The notes beneath the pieces are model-generated. The model was given only the letters and a program-made list of their open reading frames with translations. It was not told the origin of the DNA and ran no database searches. A stretch of 64,000 bases of DNA, taken from the NCBI RefSeq assembly GCF_000614545.1, contig NZ_BAKW01000003.1:186001-250000 (forward strand), in the 5' to 3' direction. The translations under genes and the position numbers were made by a program. The DNA is from Asaia platycodi JCM 25414 (GTDB lineage Bacteria > Pseudomonadota > Alphaproteobacteria > Acetobacterales > Acetobacteraceae). Of this stretch, positions 1 to 10,035 are shown piece after piece (within the stretch, counting starts at the first letter, position 1; each line of letters opens with the position of its first letter).

Positions 1-152
1 GAGTTTCGATAACCTGAGCATTGTGCTCCCTCGATCAGTCCCGCATGGACAGAAATTAAAGACCTAAATGGTGCTATTTTTAGTAGCAGATGCGCGCTGA
101 GGGCCTCTGCGTCAACCCTTTTCGCCACCTGTTACAAAGAGATAAACTCTGC

Positions 153-1484
153 CTAGCCGAGATGGCCGAAGCAGAGCCGCATGAGCATGTCCAGAACCGC
201 GCCGACGACGAAACCAACCAGCGTGCCATTGATACGGATATATTGCAGGTCACGCCCCACACGCTGCTCAAGCCGCGCTGATAGCTCTGTTGGGTTCCAC
301 CGCTCCATGACCGAGGCGATATAGGCCGCAAGCTTGTCGCGCAATGAGGGCAGTATGCGCACGAGGGTCGTTCTGAGCGTCTGCTCCAGGCGGGCCCGCA
401 TCGCAGGATCATGATCTAGCTGATCGGCCAGGCTGAGCAGAGCCGCTTCGATCACGCTACGGCTCCACCCCTCTTCAGAGGCAAGGTCAGCTTCTGCAAT
501 CCCTCTGAAACGCTGCCAGATTTCCTTCCACCAGAGCTTCAGGCTGTCATGCCCCAGATAACCCGACATCGCATCGCCAAAACGCGCCCGACGTTCAGGG
601 TCCTGTTCCAGCCGGTCGATTTCCTGCCTGATCCAGCCGGTAAAACCCTCACGCAGTTCCGAATCCTGCGGATCCACCCGGTCCAGTTCGAGATAGAGCG
701 CCGTTATGACGCGATTGGCGACGGAAGGACCGATGGCCCAGCCAATCATGCGCCCTCCCTGCTCGCGTACACGCTCTTCAATGAAGCTGCGGAGCGTGGC
801 CTCGCGCTTTTGCACGCCCCCCTTGAAGCGCTCGAGCAGCGCGGACAGGACCTCCTGATGCAGCTCGTTATCAACCAGCGCCCTGAGCGCACGCGTCACG
901 ACCTTGATGGACGCCTCGCCCCGAGCCAGCACCGGCAGCGCCTTGCCTATAGCTGCGGAGGCACGCCCATCTTCCAGTCGGTCGAGCATGTCGGGCACGC
1001 TGCGACGGAGCGCTGCCGCCGTTGCATTGGCCGTGCGCGGCTGACGCAGCAGATTGGCGAGAATACGCGCCACATCGGCTGAAGCCAGGGCACGGCCTGC
1101 ATCTTCTTCCGTAAAGAACTGCGTTGAGACGAAACGCCCCAGCGCGCGCGCCAGACGTCGCTGCTGACGAGGCAGCACGGCCGTATGCGGAATGGGTAAG
1201 CCGAGCGGGTGTCTGAACAGGGCCGTGACGGCAAACCAGTCCGCAATGCCACCAACAACGCCTGCCCGCGCGCCGGAGCGCAGCACTTCAAGCAGGAAAT
1301 TGTCCTTCACCAGCCCCATGGCGGGCAGACCGGCGGAACAGACCATCAGCCCGCCCATGGAGACAAGCAGCCCTCCCGCCAGACGCCGCGAGGCTCTCAA
1401 CCCGGCAAGCGCCTCTGCCTCCGAGGCACCGCTCTCTGCCGGGCGCTCTGTACCGGGGGAATTATCGGAATTCGGATGATGCAT
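153..1484 (-). CDS. DUF445 family membrane protein
   Basis: Predicted inner-membrane protein of the DUF445 family (443 aa); the family's molecular function is not established. An N-terminal hydrophobic stretch (LLVSMGGLMVCSAGLPAMG) is followed by the family's typical segment GGIADWFAVTALFRHPLGLP, a long helical middle and a C-terminal hydrophobic anchor (LVGFVVGAVLDMLM). The reading frame stays open upstream to 1877, but the extra N-terminus is low-complexity and unlike the family, so I place the start at the ATG at 1484. It is divergent from the PEP carboxylase gene with about 75 bases between the two starts, so the promoters must lie close together. Confidence 0.85.
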   Translation of the reverse strand: MHHPNSDNSPGTERPAESGASEAEALAGLRASRRLAGGLLVSMGGLMVCSAGLPAMGLVKDNFLLEVLRSGARAGVVGGIADWFAVTALFRHPLGLPIPHTAVLPRQQRRLARALGRFVSTQFFTEEDAGRALASADVARILANLLRQPRTANATAAALRRSVPDMLDRLEDGRASAAIGKALPVLARGEASIKVVTRALRALVDNELHQEVLSALLERFKGGVQKREATLRSFIEERVREQGGRMIGWAIGPSVANRVITALYLELDRVDPQDSELREGFTGWIRQEIDRLEQDPERRARFGDAMSGYLGHDSLKLWWKEIWQRFRGIAEADLASEEGWSRSVIEAALLSLADQLDHDPAMRARLEQTLRTTLVRILPSLRDKLAAYIASVMERWNPTELSARLEQRVGRDLQYIRINGTLVGFVVGAVLDMLMRLCFGHLG

Positions 1485-1559
1485 TCCCAACCGATTATCA
1501 TCACTCGGATAAAAAGTCCTGCACCTCCCGCGATCCTCCATTGCCATCATGTCTTTGGC

Positions 1560-4475
1560 ATGGAAAACCAAACGCAGCCCGTGACCCGAATTCAAGCGAG
1601 AGTGCCTTGTCCAATACCGCGCCGCATCACGCCCCTGACGGAACGCCCGCCCAGAAGGCGGATCAGAAACCTGCCGCCATCGCCAATGAGGCGTCGTTTT
1701 TGCCGAGCGTCTGACAGGCGAGATGCAGGCGCTCCAGGATCGCGCCGCGCATGAGCGCCACGCCCCCGATCCTATCGAGACGCTTTCGAGTGCGATCGGT
1801 GACGAACTGATAGACGGCGCACTTTCGGTCGCGACGCTTGAAAACGCTGTGCGCGTGCTCCGCGACGGCAATCTCAAAGAGCGCGCCGCGCGTCTGCGCA
1901 GCTATGTCGGCCTCAAGGATGAGGCAGGCCCCGAGGACCGTCTGGATGAGGCGGCGCGCAGGACGGTCGAAAGCTGCGACACGGTCGAAGGCTGATCGCC
2001 AAACTCTCGCGCCCCGGTTTCGCGGCGGTCTTCACGGCTCATCCGACCTTCGCTCTAGCTGATAATGTCTATCGCCACATTGTCGAGATGGCGACAGACC
2101 CCAGCCATCGCCTGCCCGAGCTGAAATCGCATCGCCGCGAAGCGGCGCCCACTTTGGCCCATGAACAAAATCTGGCGCTCACCGCCATTCTGCGCGGGCG
2201 CGATGCGCTCGACATCTTCAATGCCTCCATTCTGAAGCACGCCGCCGCACGCTGGCCCGATCAGGAAGCCGCACTCGCCGCGTTCGATATCAGAACCCTC
2301 ATTCTGGCCACCTGGGTCGGGTTCGACACGGATGGTCGCAGCGATATCCACTGGTGGGACACACTGCGCATCCGCCTTGCGCTGAAACGCACGCAGCTCG
2401 AGCGCCTGCGCACGCAGCTCGAATCCCTGCTTCCGCAATGCTCGCAACTTGTCGCACGCATCGATGTCGCGCTCGGCGCGGTGAAGGAGCAGGAAGCTGC
2501 CTGCCCCGACCAGCAGCGTCATGATGCTACCGCCATCGCCGCCTTCGCCCAGACGCTGGTCAGCCGGCGCGAAGCCGCCCTCGCCTCCGCCGAGACGCTG
2601 GCTCCGCTTTTCGACGAAGCGCTCTCTCTGCTGGAAGGCCCGAAACGCGCGGCGCTGCTGACCGCACGTTCCGGCTTCATGGCGCATGGTCTGGGCGCGG
2701 CTCATATCCATACCCGCCTGAATGCGACCCAGATCTACAATGTGGTGCGTCATCGCCTCGGTATTGAAGACGACCCCACCATACCGTCGCGTCGTCGGCT
2801 TGTTCTGTCGCAGATCAACGATGCCCTCGAATCGCTGAAAGCCCCGATCCCGGTCGATTTCGGGGCGCTGATGATGGAGCAGTCTTCTGCCGGTCGTCTG
2901 ATGATGACCATGGCGCAGATTCTCAAGCATATCGATTGCGGCACACCGATCCGCTTCCTGATTGCCGAAACCGAAAGTGGCTACACGCTGCTCGCCACGC
3001 TCTGGCTGGCGCGTCTGCTCGGCATCCGTGACGATCAGATCCAGATCTCTCCGCTTTTCGAGACGCAAAGCGCGCTCGAACATGGCGAGATCATTCTCGA
3101 AGAAGCGTTCCGCTCCCCGCATTGGCGCGACTACATCCGCAATAATGGCCGTCTCTGCCTGCAATTCGGCTATTCGGATTCGGGCCGTTATATCGGTCAG
3201 CTCGCCGCGACCAACCTCGTCGAGCGCCTGCGCCTGCGTACACTGTCGCTCATGCAGAAACACGGCATGAAGGACATCGAACTCGTTCTGTTCGATACGC
3301 ATGGTGAAAGCATCGGACGCGGCGCTCATCCGTTCAGCCTGTCGGATCGCCTCAGCTATTTCTCGCCCGACCATACGCGCGGTCTTTTCGCCAAGGCCGG
3401 TATCAGCCTGCGTGAGGAAGCGGCGTTTCAGGGTGGCGATGGCTACACGCTGTTCGGCACGGCCCCGCTTGCCGCCTCGACCATTGCAACGCTTGCCGAG
3501 CATCTGACGCGGCCGCTTTCGAGCGCGCGCGATCCGATCTATGACGAACCTGACTTCTCGTCGGATTTCTTCTCGACCATTGCGCTCGACATGAGCAGCC
3601 TTGTCGAAGATCCTGGCTATGCCGGGCTTCTTGGCGCGTTCGGTCCGGCGCTGATCGACAAATCGGGCTCGCGCCCCTCTGCCCGACAGGGCGATGGCAT
3701 CAGCGTGACGCGCATCACCCATCCGAGCCAGCTGCGCGCCATTCCGAATAACGCCATTCTCGAACAGCTTGGCTGGTGGACGAATGTGCTGCAGGGTTTT
3801 GGCACGGCCGCCTCGCGTCATCCCGAAACCTTCGAAAAGCTAGCTCGCAGCAGCCGCCGCTTCGGCCTTGCGCTCGATTTCGCCCGTCAGGCGGCCGCGC
3901 ATTCCGATATCGGTGCCCTGCGCGGTATCGTGCGGCTGCTCGACCCCGGCACCTGGCTCGATCGCGCAGCTTCGGCCCGCAACGAAGCACAGCGTAGCCA
4001 GCACCTCGTTCTGGCGAGCGGACTCGAGGGGCTGGAATTCTGGCGCAGCCTGCCCGCCATGTTCCGGCGCATTCAGGCCGATCATATCGCGCTTGAATCG
4101 GTGTGGAGCCATACTCTCAAAATGAGTGCGCAGGAGCGCACGCTGCATGCGATCCGTCATGCCGTAATCGGCCAGATCTGGCTTCTCGCCACGCGCATCC
4201 CCTATTTCAGCCCGCGCAATGACATCAATCGCGAGACGCTGCTGAAGCTGGTCCTTCAGCTTGAAATCCCGGCTGTGCTCAAACGGCTGTCGGAGATTTT
4301 CCCGCAATCGGCAGGCATGGTAACCGATCTCGATTTTCACGAGCCAAGCGGCCCGCGTGACGATCACGGCTTTACCCGTGAGCATGAAGATATCTTTGCC
4401 CCCATGGCGCGTCTTTTCGCCGTGCTGCGCGAAATCAGCGTGGCCGTCATGCACGCCAACGGCTCATTCGGCTGA
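1560..4475 (+). CDS. ppc: Divergent phosphoenolpyruvate carboxylase (three frame breaks)
   Basis: PEP carboxylase family protein, expected to make oxaloacetate from PEP and bicarbonate in the cytoplasm. Three breaks (near 1578, 1700 and 1992) are each mended by one added base (C, T, G), giving about 972 aa starting MENQTQPRDPN. Visible family motifs are VFTAHPT (near 2030), WVGFDTDGRSD (GGDRDGN position), FGYSDSGR (near 3170), SIGRG (near 3305) and LRAIPNN. The catalytic loop usually read as FHGRGGSIGRGG is here FDTHGESIGRGA, the TEQGE region is replaced, and the C-terminal NTG is NGSFG. The protein is therefore a clear homologue of uncertain catalytic competence. Family assignment is firm; activity is not. 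Confidence 0.85.
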
Positions 4476-4489
4476 GGGGCAGCAGCCGC

Positions 4490-5119
4490 ATGAACAGAAA
4501 GAGAAAGCGTCTTCTCCTGTCTCTCTGCGGCCTGTTCGCCATGCTGGGGGCTTACCCGGCACAGGCCAGCCCCTTACCTGCGCTCAAGCCTTTGACTCTG
4601 GGTGACGGTGAGACAAAGCTCACCTTCACCAGCGCGCTCGATCCGCAACGTCTATGGGCTGTAGTGCCAGGCACGTCGTTTTCGGTGATCAAGACCTGGC
4701 GGGAGAACGGCAATGCTTGGAGTTACCATTTCGCCATCGTGCTCCTGCATGATCCTGACGGCAAAACCACGCTGATCGGTTTTGACCCAATTCCGAACGG
4801 AAAGGACAAGGCGCAGGCGCTGCGCGATCACCTCATCGATACGCCTCACACTGGCGAAGACGCGTTGCTCTCCTTTGCCTTCGCGCAATCGACTGATCCT
4901 CATGATCCCGGGCTCTTTGTCGTCGAGGCTTTGAGACATCAGGACGGCCCGGTGCCTGACCCTGCCCCGGCAAGCCTCTATTATTTCCGGCTTGTGGCCT
5001 CCGATGGCGACCCCGGCTGGACGCCGCTCTATTTTCGCTACGAAAAAACGGTCGATCTCCCCGGACAATTTGTCTCTTCAGATGACGCGCTGGAAAAAGC
5101 ATTTTCTCACAGGTCATAA
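4490..5119 (+). CDS. Secreted protein of unknown function
   Basis: A 209-aa protein with a classical Sec signal peptide: basic MNRKRKR, a hydrophobic core LLLSLCGLFAML and a likely AQA cleavage near residue 26, so it should be periplasmic. I do not recognise a catalytic motif; the mature part is rich in beta-prone segments (SYHFAIVLLHDPDGKTTLIGFD, SLYYFRLVASDGDPGWTPLYFRYE). It starts 14 bases after ppc and may be read from the same transcript, although no metabolic link is evident. No cysteine lipobox is present. Confidence 0.6.
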   Translation: MNRKRKRLLLSLCGLFAMLGAYPAQASPLPALKPLTLGDGETKLTFTSALDPQRLWAVVPGTSFSVIKTWRENGNAWSYHFAIVLLHDPDGKTTLIGFDPIPNGKDKAQALRDHLIDTPHTGEDALLSFAFAQSTDPHDPGLFVVEALRHQDGPVPDPAPASLYYFRLVASDGDPGWTPLYFRYEKTVDLPGQFVSSDDALEKAFSHRS

Positions 5120-5184
5120 GAGGTCTTTGCGGCTCGTTTTTTATGCGCGTTATCGCGGGCGTGGACCGACTCTTCCCCTCATGC

Positions 5185-5204
5185 TAGTCACGGGAATGTG
5201 ACTA
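5185..5204. promoter_or_regulatory. Inverted repeat upstream of GlsB-like gene
   Basis: TAGTCAC and GTGACTA form a perfect 7-base inverted repeat around a 6-base spacer, 27 bases before the GlsB-like start. There is no T-run, so an operator is likelier than a terminator. The binding protein is unknown. Confidence 0.4.
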
Positions 5205-5230
5205 CCTGCCTATCCGCATGAGGAGATGAC

Positions 5231-5487
5231 ATGCATCTGATCTGGACATTGATCGTCGGTTTTTTTGTTGGGTTGATCGCCAAATTCCTGATGCCCGGTC
5301 GTGATCCGGGTGGCTTCATCATCACGATCTTCCTGGCATCGCAGGCGCGTTGCTCGCCGGATGGATCGGGCAGAAACTCCATTTCTACCACGCGGGCCAG
5401 CCTGCCGGCTTCGTCGCATCGGTGTTCGGCGCGATGATCCTGCTGCTCATCTACCGCCTCTTCGCCTCCAACAATAATCAGGCGTGA
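5231..5487 (+). CDS. GlsB/YeaQ/YmgE-type small membrane protein (one frame break)
   Basis: Small integral membrane protein of the transglycosylase-associated (GlsB/YeaQ/YmgE) family, often stress-induced; its biochemical role is unclear. The first part reads MHLIWTLIVGFFVGLIAKFL MPGRDPGG, then the frame breaks near 5333. Adding one G restores GIAGALLAGWIGQKLHF and a last membrane segment FVASVFGAMILLLIYRLF, ending at 5487. The corrected length of about 85 aa with three hydrophobic segments and the PGRDPGG loop fits the family. A ribosome site (GAGGAG) precedes the ATG by about 7 bases. Confidence 0.8.
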
Positions 5488-5520
5488 AAAAAACCTCCCC
5501 GGCTCTCGACGCCGGGGAGG
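5487..5520 (-). terminator. Rho-independent terminator of the sugar ABC operon
   Basis: A perfect 10-base stem CCTCCCCGGC / GCCGGGGAGG with a 7-base loop is followed, on the minus strand, by a run of seven T. It sits just past the stop of the binding-protein gene and directly after the convergent GlsB-like stop. Confidence 0.9.
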
Positions 5521-5529
5521 AAAGCGGGC

Positions 5530-6470
5530 TTATTCGCCCGTCCAGCCCTTGTAGCTGCCGACATTGTCGCGCGTGATAAGTGTCGGCGCCATGAGGCGCA
5601 CTGTGCCCTTGGCCAACTTGCCGTCCTTGATCGCCTGCCCCATGGCAATGCCATCCTTGCCCATCTGGTAAGGATCCTGACTGGCGGAAGCGACGATGGA
5701 CGATCTCGGGTCTTTCAGCGACGCCACAATATCCGGCGCACCGTCGACTGACGTGACAGTGATACCCTGACGACGTGCCTGACGAATGGCGAGGTCCCCA
5801 CCGATCGCCTCAGGATCGTTGATGGCGAAGACGCCCTTCAGGTTCGGAAAGCGCACCAGGTATCCCTGCATGACCTTGAAGCCCAGGTCGCGCTCGGCGC
5901 CACCGTTCTGGTCGTCGCTGACAATCTTGATATCTGGATATTTCGCCAGAACTTCCTTGCATCCCTTCACTCGGTCGATGATCGACGAAACCTGAGGCCC
6001 GTTCTCGATGGCGACTTCGCCTTTGCCATCGATCTTCTTGGCCAGATACTCGCAGGAGACGCGTCCAGCCGCCACGTTGTCGGTCTGAACTGTGCCATCA
6101 ACCCCGGCAGAGCTACGTCGACGGCGATCACCGTTGCACCGGATTTCTGCACGCGTTTGATCGCAGGCATGACGGCCTGGGGATCGACACCGTTGAGCAG
6201 GATCAGATTCACGCCTGACGCCACAAAGCTGTCCATCTGGGAGAACTGCTTGTTGAGATCGTAATCGGCTGACAGAGCGTTGATTTTGGCGCTAGGCGCC
6301 GTCGTCTTGAGCTGGGTTGTGGCCCCTTTGACCAGCGCCACGAAATACGGATTTCCGAGCGAGCCGACCGAGACGCCGACATTGCTGATGCCTTCGGCGC
6401 GCACAGCGGGAGCCGCCAGAGCGGTGGAGAGAACGAGCGCACCGAGGAGGATTTTGGAACGAGTGATCAT
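5530..6470 (-). CDS. Sugar ABC transporter periplasmic binding protein, ribose type (one frame break)
   Basis: Periplasmic substrate-binding protein of the RbsB/type-1 sugar family, delivering a sugar to the permease encoded just upstream. The signal peptide reads MITRSKILLGALVLSTALAA with AxA cleavage; mature motifs include VGVSVGSLGNPYFVALVKG, NLILLNGVDPQAV, FAINDPEAIGG and TSVDGAPDIV. One missing G near 6105 splits the gene; restored, it joins IAVDVALPG to VDGTVQTDNVAAGR and gives 313 aa, the usual size. The start at 6470 leaves a good signal peptide; an upstream in-frame ATG only adds MFFFRFGCFK. Ribose is suggested by homology only; no rbsK or rbsD lies nearby. Confidence 0.88.
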
Positions 6471-6530
6471 CTTGAAACATCCGAAACGGAAGAAAAACAA
6501 ACTCGAAAAATGAAAAGGCGCGGCCTGTGA

Positions 6531-7550
6531 TCAGGTGCGCGCCGCAGGAGCGCGGAACCGGTCGAGAGCGACCGCCACGATGATGACGAGTCCCTTGACG
6601 ATGAACTGCCAGATATCGGACACGCCAATAAGGATGAGGCCGTTGGTCAGAACCGCGATCAGAAGCGCACCAACCAGCGTGCCCCAGATCGTTCCGACGC
6701 CGCCAACGAACGAGGTGCCGCCGAGAATAACCGCAGCAATGGCGTCCAGCTCGTAAGACTGGCCGAGTTGCAGGCCGTTGGCAGCATAGAGCCGTGCGGA
6801 TGACATGACGGCCCCCAGACCGGCCAGAAGTCCCGAAGCCGCATAGACGAACATCAGCACAAGACCGACACGGATACCTGCGAGACGCGCTGCAGAGGCA
6901 TTGCCGCCAATGGCGTAGATATGCACCCCGAGCACGGTACGACGCAGGATGAACCAGCTCACCACCACGACGGCAAGGGCGATAACCGCAAGCCAGGGAA
7001 TGGTGAAAGTGGAAGTCACGGCGATGCCGTCATTGCCGATCCAGGCAAAAGACAGGTCAGGATTGAAAATCGTGCGGTCATTGCCCATCAGGCGCGCCAG
7101 GCCACGCACGGCGGTGAGCGTACCGAGTGTGACGATAAAGGGAGGAATCTTGACCCCCGCGATCAGCGCACCGTTGAAAACGCCAATCAGCAGACCCGCC
7201 CCCAGACAGGCCGGAACGGCAAGCCAGGCCAGATGTGGCAAAAGGGAAACGATCAGTCCGCACATCGCGGCAAAAGCCAGAATGGAACCCACTGAAAGAT
7301 CGATACCGCCCGTCAGAATGACGAAAGTCATGCCAGAGGCAAGCACGGTGTTGATCGATGCCTGCTGGGCGATGATCGAGAGATTCTGCCCCGAGAGGAA
7401 ACGATGCCCACCAAGGAAATGGAAACCGAGGGCGAGGAGGATGAGAACCGGCAACATACCCGCTGCTTGAAGAATGCTGCGGGTCGTTGCACGTGCATTG
7501 AGCTGGGCGGCGGGGGTAGCCGCAACCGCCGGGTTGAGAGTGGTGCTCAT
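6531..7550 (-). CDS. Sugar ABC transporter permease, ribose type
   Basis: Inner-membrane permease of the RbsC (BPD_transp_2) family, 339 aa, intact. It has about eight to ten hydrophobic segments and the family signature LTGGIDLSVGSILAFAAM near residue 85, plus ANGLQLGQSYELDAIAAVILGGTSFVGGVGT near residue 250. It lies between the ATPase gene (12 bases upstream) and the binding-protein gene (60 bases downstream), so the three genes form one operon transcribed A-C-B. It should assemble with the ATPase to import the sugar held by the binding protein. Confidence 0.92.
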   Translation of the reverse strand: MSTTLNPAVAATPAAQLNARATTRSILQAAGMLPVLILLALGFHFLGGHRFLSGQNLSIIAQQASINTVLASGMTFVILTGGIDLSVGSILAFAAMCGLIVSLLPHLAWLAVPACLGAGLLIGVFNGALIAGVKIPPFIVTLGTLTAVRGLARLMGNDRTIFNPDLSFAWIGNDGIAVTSTFTIPWLAVIALAVVVVSWFILRRTVLGVHIYAIGGNASAARLAGIRVGLVLMFVYAASGLLAGLGAVMSSARLYAANGLQLGQSYELDAIAAVILGGTSFVGGVGTIWGTLVGALLIAVLTNGLILIGVSDIWQFIVKGLVIIVAVALDRFRAPAART

Positions 7551-7562
7551 AGAGATAGAATC

Positions 7563-9120
7563 CTAGGCGGCGATTGAGGAAGCGGGGGCAAGACCGACCG
7601 CAAGAGACATGATCGCCTCCTGCGTGATCGCATCGCCCGTGAGTTCACCCGTGAGATGACCCTCGCGCATGACAAGCACGCGATCGCTCACGCCGATGAT
7701 CTCGGCCATTTCGCTCGATATGACGATGATCCCGAGCCCCTGGGCTGCCAGGTCATTGATGATGCGGTAGATTTCTGTCTTCGCGCCGATATCGACGCCC
7801 CGCGTCGGCTCGTCGAGAATCAGCAGTTTTGGACCGGTTTCGAGCAGGCGCCCAAGCAGGACCTTCTGCTGATTACCCCCGGAAAGCCCGCCGACATTGG
7901 TCAGCATGTTCTGGGCCTTGATGCGCAGCGCGGCGAAGGAGCCCGTTGCGCGGGTGCGCCCCTTCCCCTGATCAAGCACGCCAAGCCGTGAGTCGCGCTC
8001 GACCACGCCGAGATTGATGTTGCCGCTACAGGACATGTCGAGAAACAATCCCAGCGATTTGCGATCTTCGGTCAAATAGGCAATGCCTGCTGCCAAGCGT
8101 CGCGCGGCGAGCGTATGTCGAGTTTGCGGGAATCGAGCGTGACCGTACCCGCAGCTTTGGGGTCAGCACCGAAAATCAACCGGGCGAGTTCGGTGCGTCC
8201 TGCGCCTACGAGCCCTGCGATTCCGAGAACCTCGCCGGGGCGAACACTGAAGCTGACTGGCTGCACGCGCTTGCCATCGGTCAGCCCTTCAACCTGGAGG
8301 ATCGGCGCTGCATCGTAACGGACGTGATTGCCATCTTTTTCATAAAAGCTCGATAGATCGCGACCGACCATCAGACTGACGATACGTCCGGAAGAGAGTT
8401 CATGTTTTTCAAGGGTGCCGACATGCGCACCGTCGCGCAGCACAGAAACACGATCGGCGAGCTCATCGATTTCATCCATACGATGCTGATATAGATGAGC
8501 GCCAGACCCTTGGCTCGAAGCTGCCGGATGAGGGCAAAAAGCCTGTCCGTCTCGCGTGCCGAAAGGGCCGTCGTCGGCTCGTCGAGCACCAGAATGCGTG
8601 CATCACGATGCAGCGCACGCGCAATCTCGACCAGTTGCTGCTCAGCAACCGACATGGTCGAGAGCTTTTCTTCAGGGCCGAAGGGCGCGCCGAGTTCCTT
8701 GAGCAGACCGCGACAGGCCTCGTTCATGGCTGCACGATCAATCATGCCTCCTTTGCGCAGCTCTGAGCCGAGATGAATATTCTCTGCCACGGTCAGGTTG
8801 GGCGCGAGCGCCAGCTCCTGATAGATGATGCCAATCCCCAGAGCCCGGGCCGAAGCAGGGTTGGTGATTTTAGCAATCTCACCGGCAATGCGAATTTCGC
8901 CACCAGGATCGGCGATATACGCACCTGACAGAATTTTCATGAGCGTGGACTTGCCAGCCCCGTTCTCGCCCATCAGAGCGAGGATTTCACCGCCATAGGC
9001 GCTGAGAGAGACATCCTTGAGAACCTTGATCCCGGAAAATGTCTTAGAAATACCCGCCACATGCAGGAGCGGTGCCCCGTTTTCCTGCGTTTCCGTTGTG
9101 GTCTGTTGGGCCAATGCCAT
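7563..9120 (-). CDS. Sugar ABC transporter ATPase, two ATPase domains (two frame breaks)
   Basis: RbsA/XylG-type ATPase with two fused nucleotide-binding domains. Domain one shows the Walker [10 protein letters not shown], signature region [15 protein letters not shown] and Walker [13 protein letters not shown]; domain two shows [26 protein letters not shown] and [12 protein letters not shown]. Two breaks, near 8487 and 8090, are each mended by one base (restoring [13 protein letters not shown] and [15 protein letters not shown]), giving about 519 aa. I choose the ATG at 9120 because GGGAGG lies 9 bases before it; the frame runs 43 codons further but without family similarity. First gene of the operon. 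Confidence 0.88.
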
Positions 9121-9250
9121 GGGACCAGCCTCCCGATTTGAGCCTGAAGCAGCGGGGGTTTTTGCCCGATAGGCCCCTCTGCCGAAAACGAGAGAAGCAG
9201 AGTTATGATTAATTTTATATAATGTTTTTGCAATATTTTGGTTAGTCACT

Positions 9251-9282
9251 GGAACGTGAACGTTAATTACCGTTCATGTTCC
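9251..9282. promoter_or_regulatory. Large inverted repeat upstream of sugar ABC operon
   Basis: GGAACGTGAACG and CGTTCATGTTCC pair over 12 bases with one mismatch around an 8-base AT-rich spacer. The repeat lies 131 bases before the ATPase start, with an AT-rich promoter-like segment (9190-9240) between them. No T-run follows on the minus strand, so it looks like an operator and not a terminator for the upstream tetR gene. Confidence 0.6.
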
Positions 9283-9346
9283 TCTCGAATGCGTCACCGC
9301 CAATCCCGTCGTGACGACATCGCGAGGGCATCTTGCAGAAATTCAG

Positions 9347-9937
9347 TCAGTGAGAGGCTTTCGCCTCCTCCAGCAATGGTCCGAGCATGCCGTCAATCGC
9401 CAGCAGCGCGAGTCCGTGGACGCGCGCCCACAGCCCCGCCATATGCGCCGATTGCTCTGCTCCGGTCACTTCGCCGTCGGATAGATGCCGCAAGGCCTCG
9501 AAAGCGCGCCTTGAGGCGGAAGCCAGCTCCCTCCGGCCATGATCGAGTAATGCGTTGCGGAACATCAGCCGAAAGAGATCGGGATTAGCCAGCGCAAAAG
9601 CGATGTAGGCGCTCCCCGCAGCATGAGCCGCCGTGGTGTGAGGCCCTGCACTGCTGGAAATAGTTGGCCTCGCTGTATCGTCAGGTTGATCAAAGCTCCC
9701 CTGAGCCCTGATGAGCGCATCAGCAAGCTCGTCATACCCCTGCGCTGCCAAAACGGATCTCAACCCGGTAAGTGTACCGAAATGAGGCACAGCGGCGGTA
9801 GCCGAGACACCGGCCCGACGCGTTACACCACGAAGCGAGAGTGCCTCCAACCCGCCCTCCTCCAGCAGAGCCCGCGCAGCCTGCAAGAGCGCATTGGCAA
9901 GATCGCCATGATGGTAAGGCGTCGCATCGGTCTTCAT
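9347..9937 (-). CDS. TetR/AcrR family regulator (WHG-type C-terminal domain)
   Basis: Transcriptional regulator, 196 aa. The N-terminal helix-turn-helix reads LLEEGGLEALSLRGVTRRAGVSATAAVPHFGTLTGLRSVLA (residues about 24-65), close to the TetR consensus. The C-terminal part (FALANPDLFRLMFRNALLDHG ... AHMAGLWARVHGLALLAIDGM) matches the WHG-containing ligand domain found in a TetR subset. It is divergent from a membrane-protein gene at 10036, and two inverted repeats lie in the gap, which fits autoregulation and control of that neighbour. The inducer is unknown. Confidence 0.88.
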   Translation of the reverse strand: MKTDATPYHHGDLANALLQAARALLEEGGLEALSLRGVTRRAGVSATAAVPHFGTLTGLRSVLAAQGYDELADALIRAQGSFDQPDDTARPTISSSAGPHTTAAHAAGSAYIAFALANPDLFRLMFRNALLDHGRRELASASRRAFEALRHLSDGEVTGAEQSAHMAGLWARVHGLALLAIDGMLGPLLEEAKASH

Positions 9938-9954
9938 ACTGATCTCCTGATCCA

Positions 9955-10017
9955 GAACTTTACATCGAAAAGTTCATCTTGACGAGAGGTCAACAAGGGG
10001 TCTTTACATTGTAAAGA
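9955..10017. promoter_or_regulatory. Paired inverted repeats, probable TetR operators
   Basis: Two repeats lie between the divergent starts. One is TCTTTACA-T-TGTAAAGA (10001-10017), a perfect palindrome 18 bases before the membrane-protein ATG. The other is GAACTTT-7-AAAGTTC (9955-9975), 17 bases before the tetR start. Both contain the core CTTTACA. This is the usual arrangement of a TetR regulator and its target. Confidence 0.6.
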
Positions 10018-10035
10018 CTATCGAGGATTTCTCTC

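Noticed and set aside
2055-3821. Long minus-strand open frame (588 codons) opposite ppc
   Set aside because: Composition is Arg/Gln/Ala/Gly-rich with no motif, and it mirrors the strongly coding plus strand; a typical shadow in GC-rich DNA.
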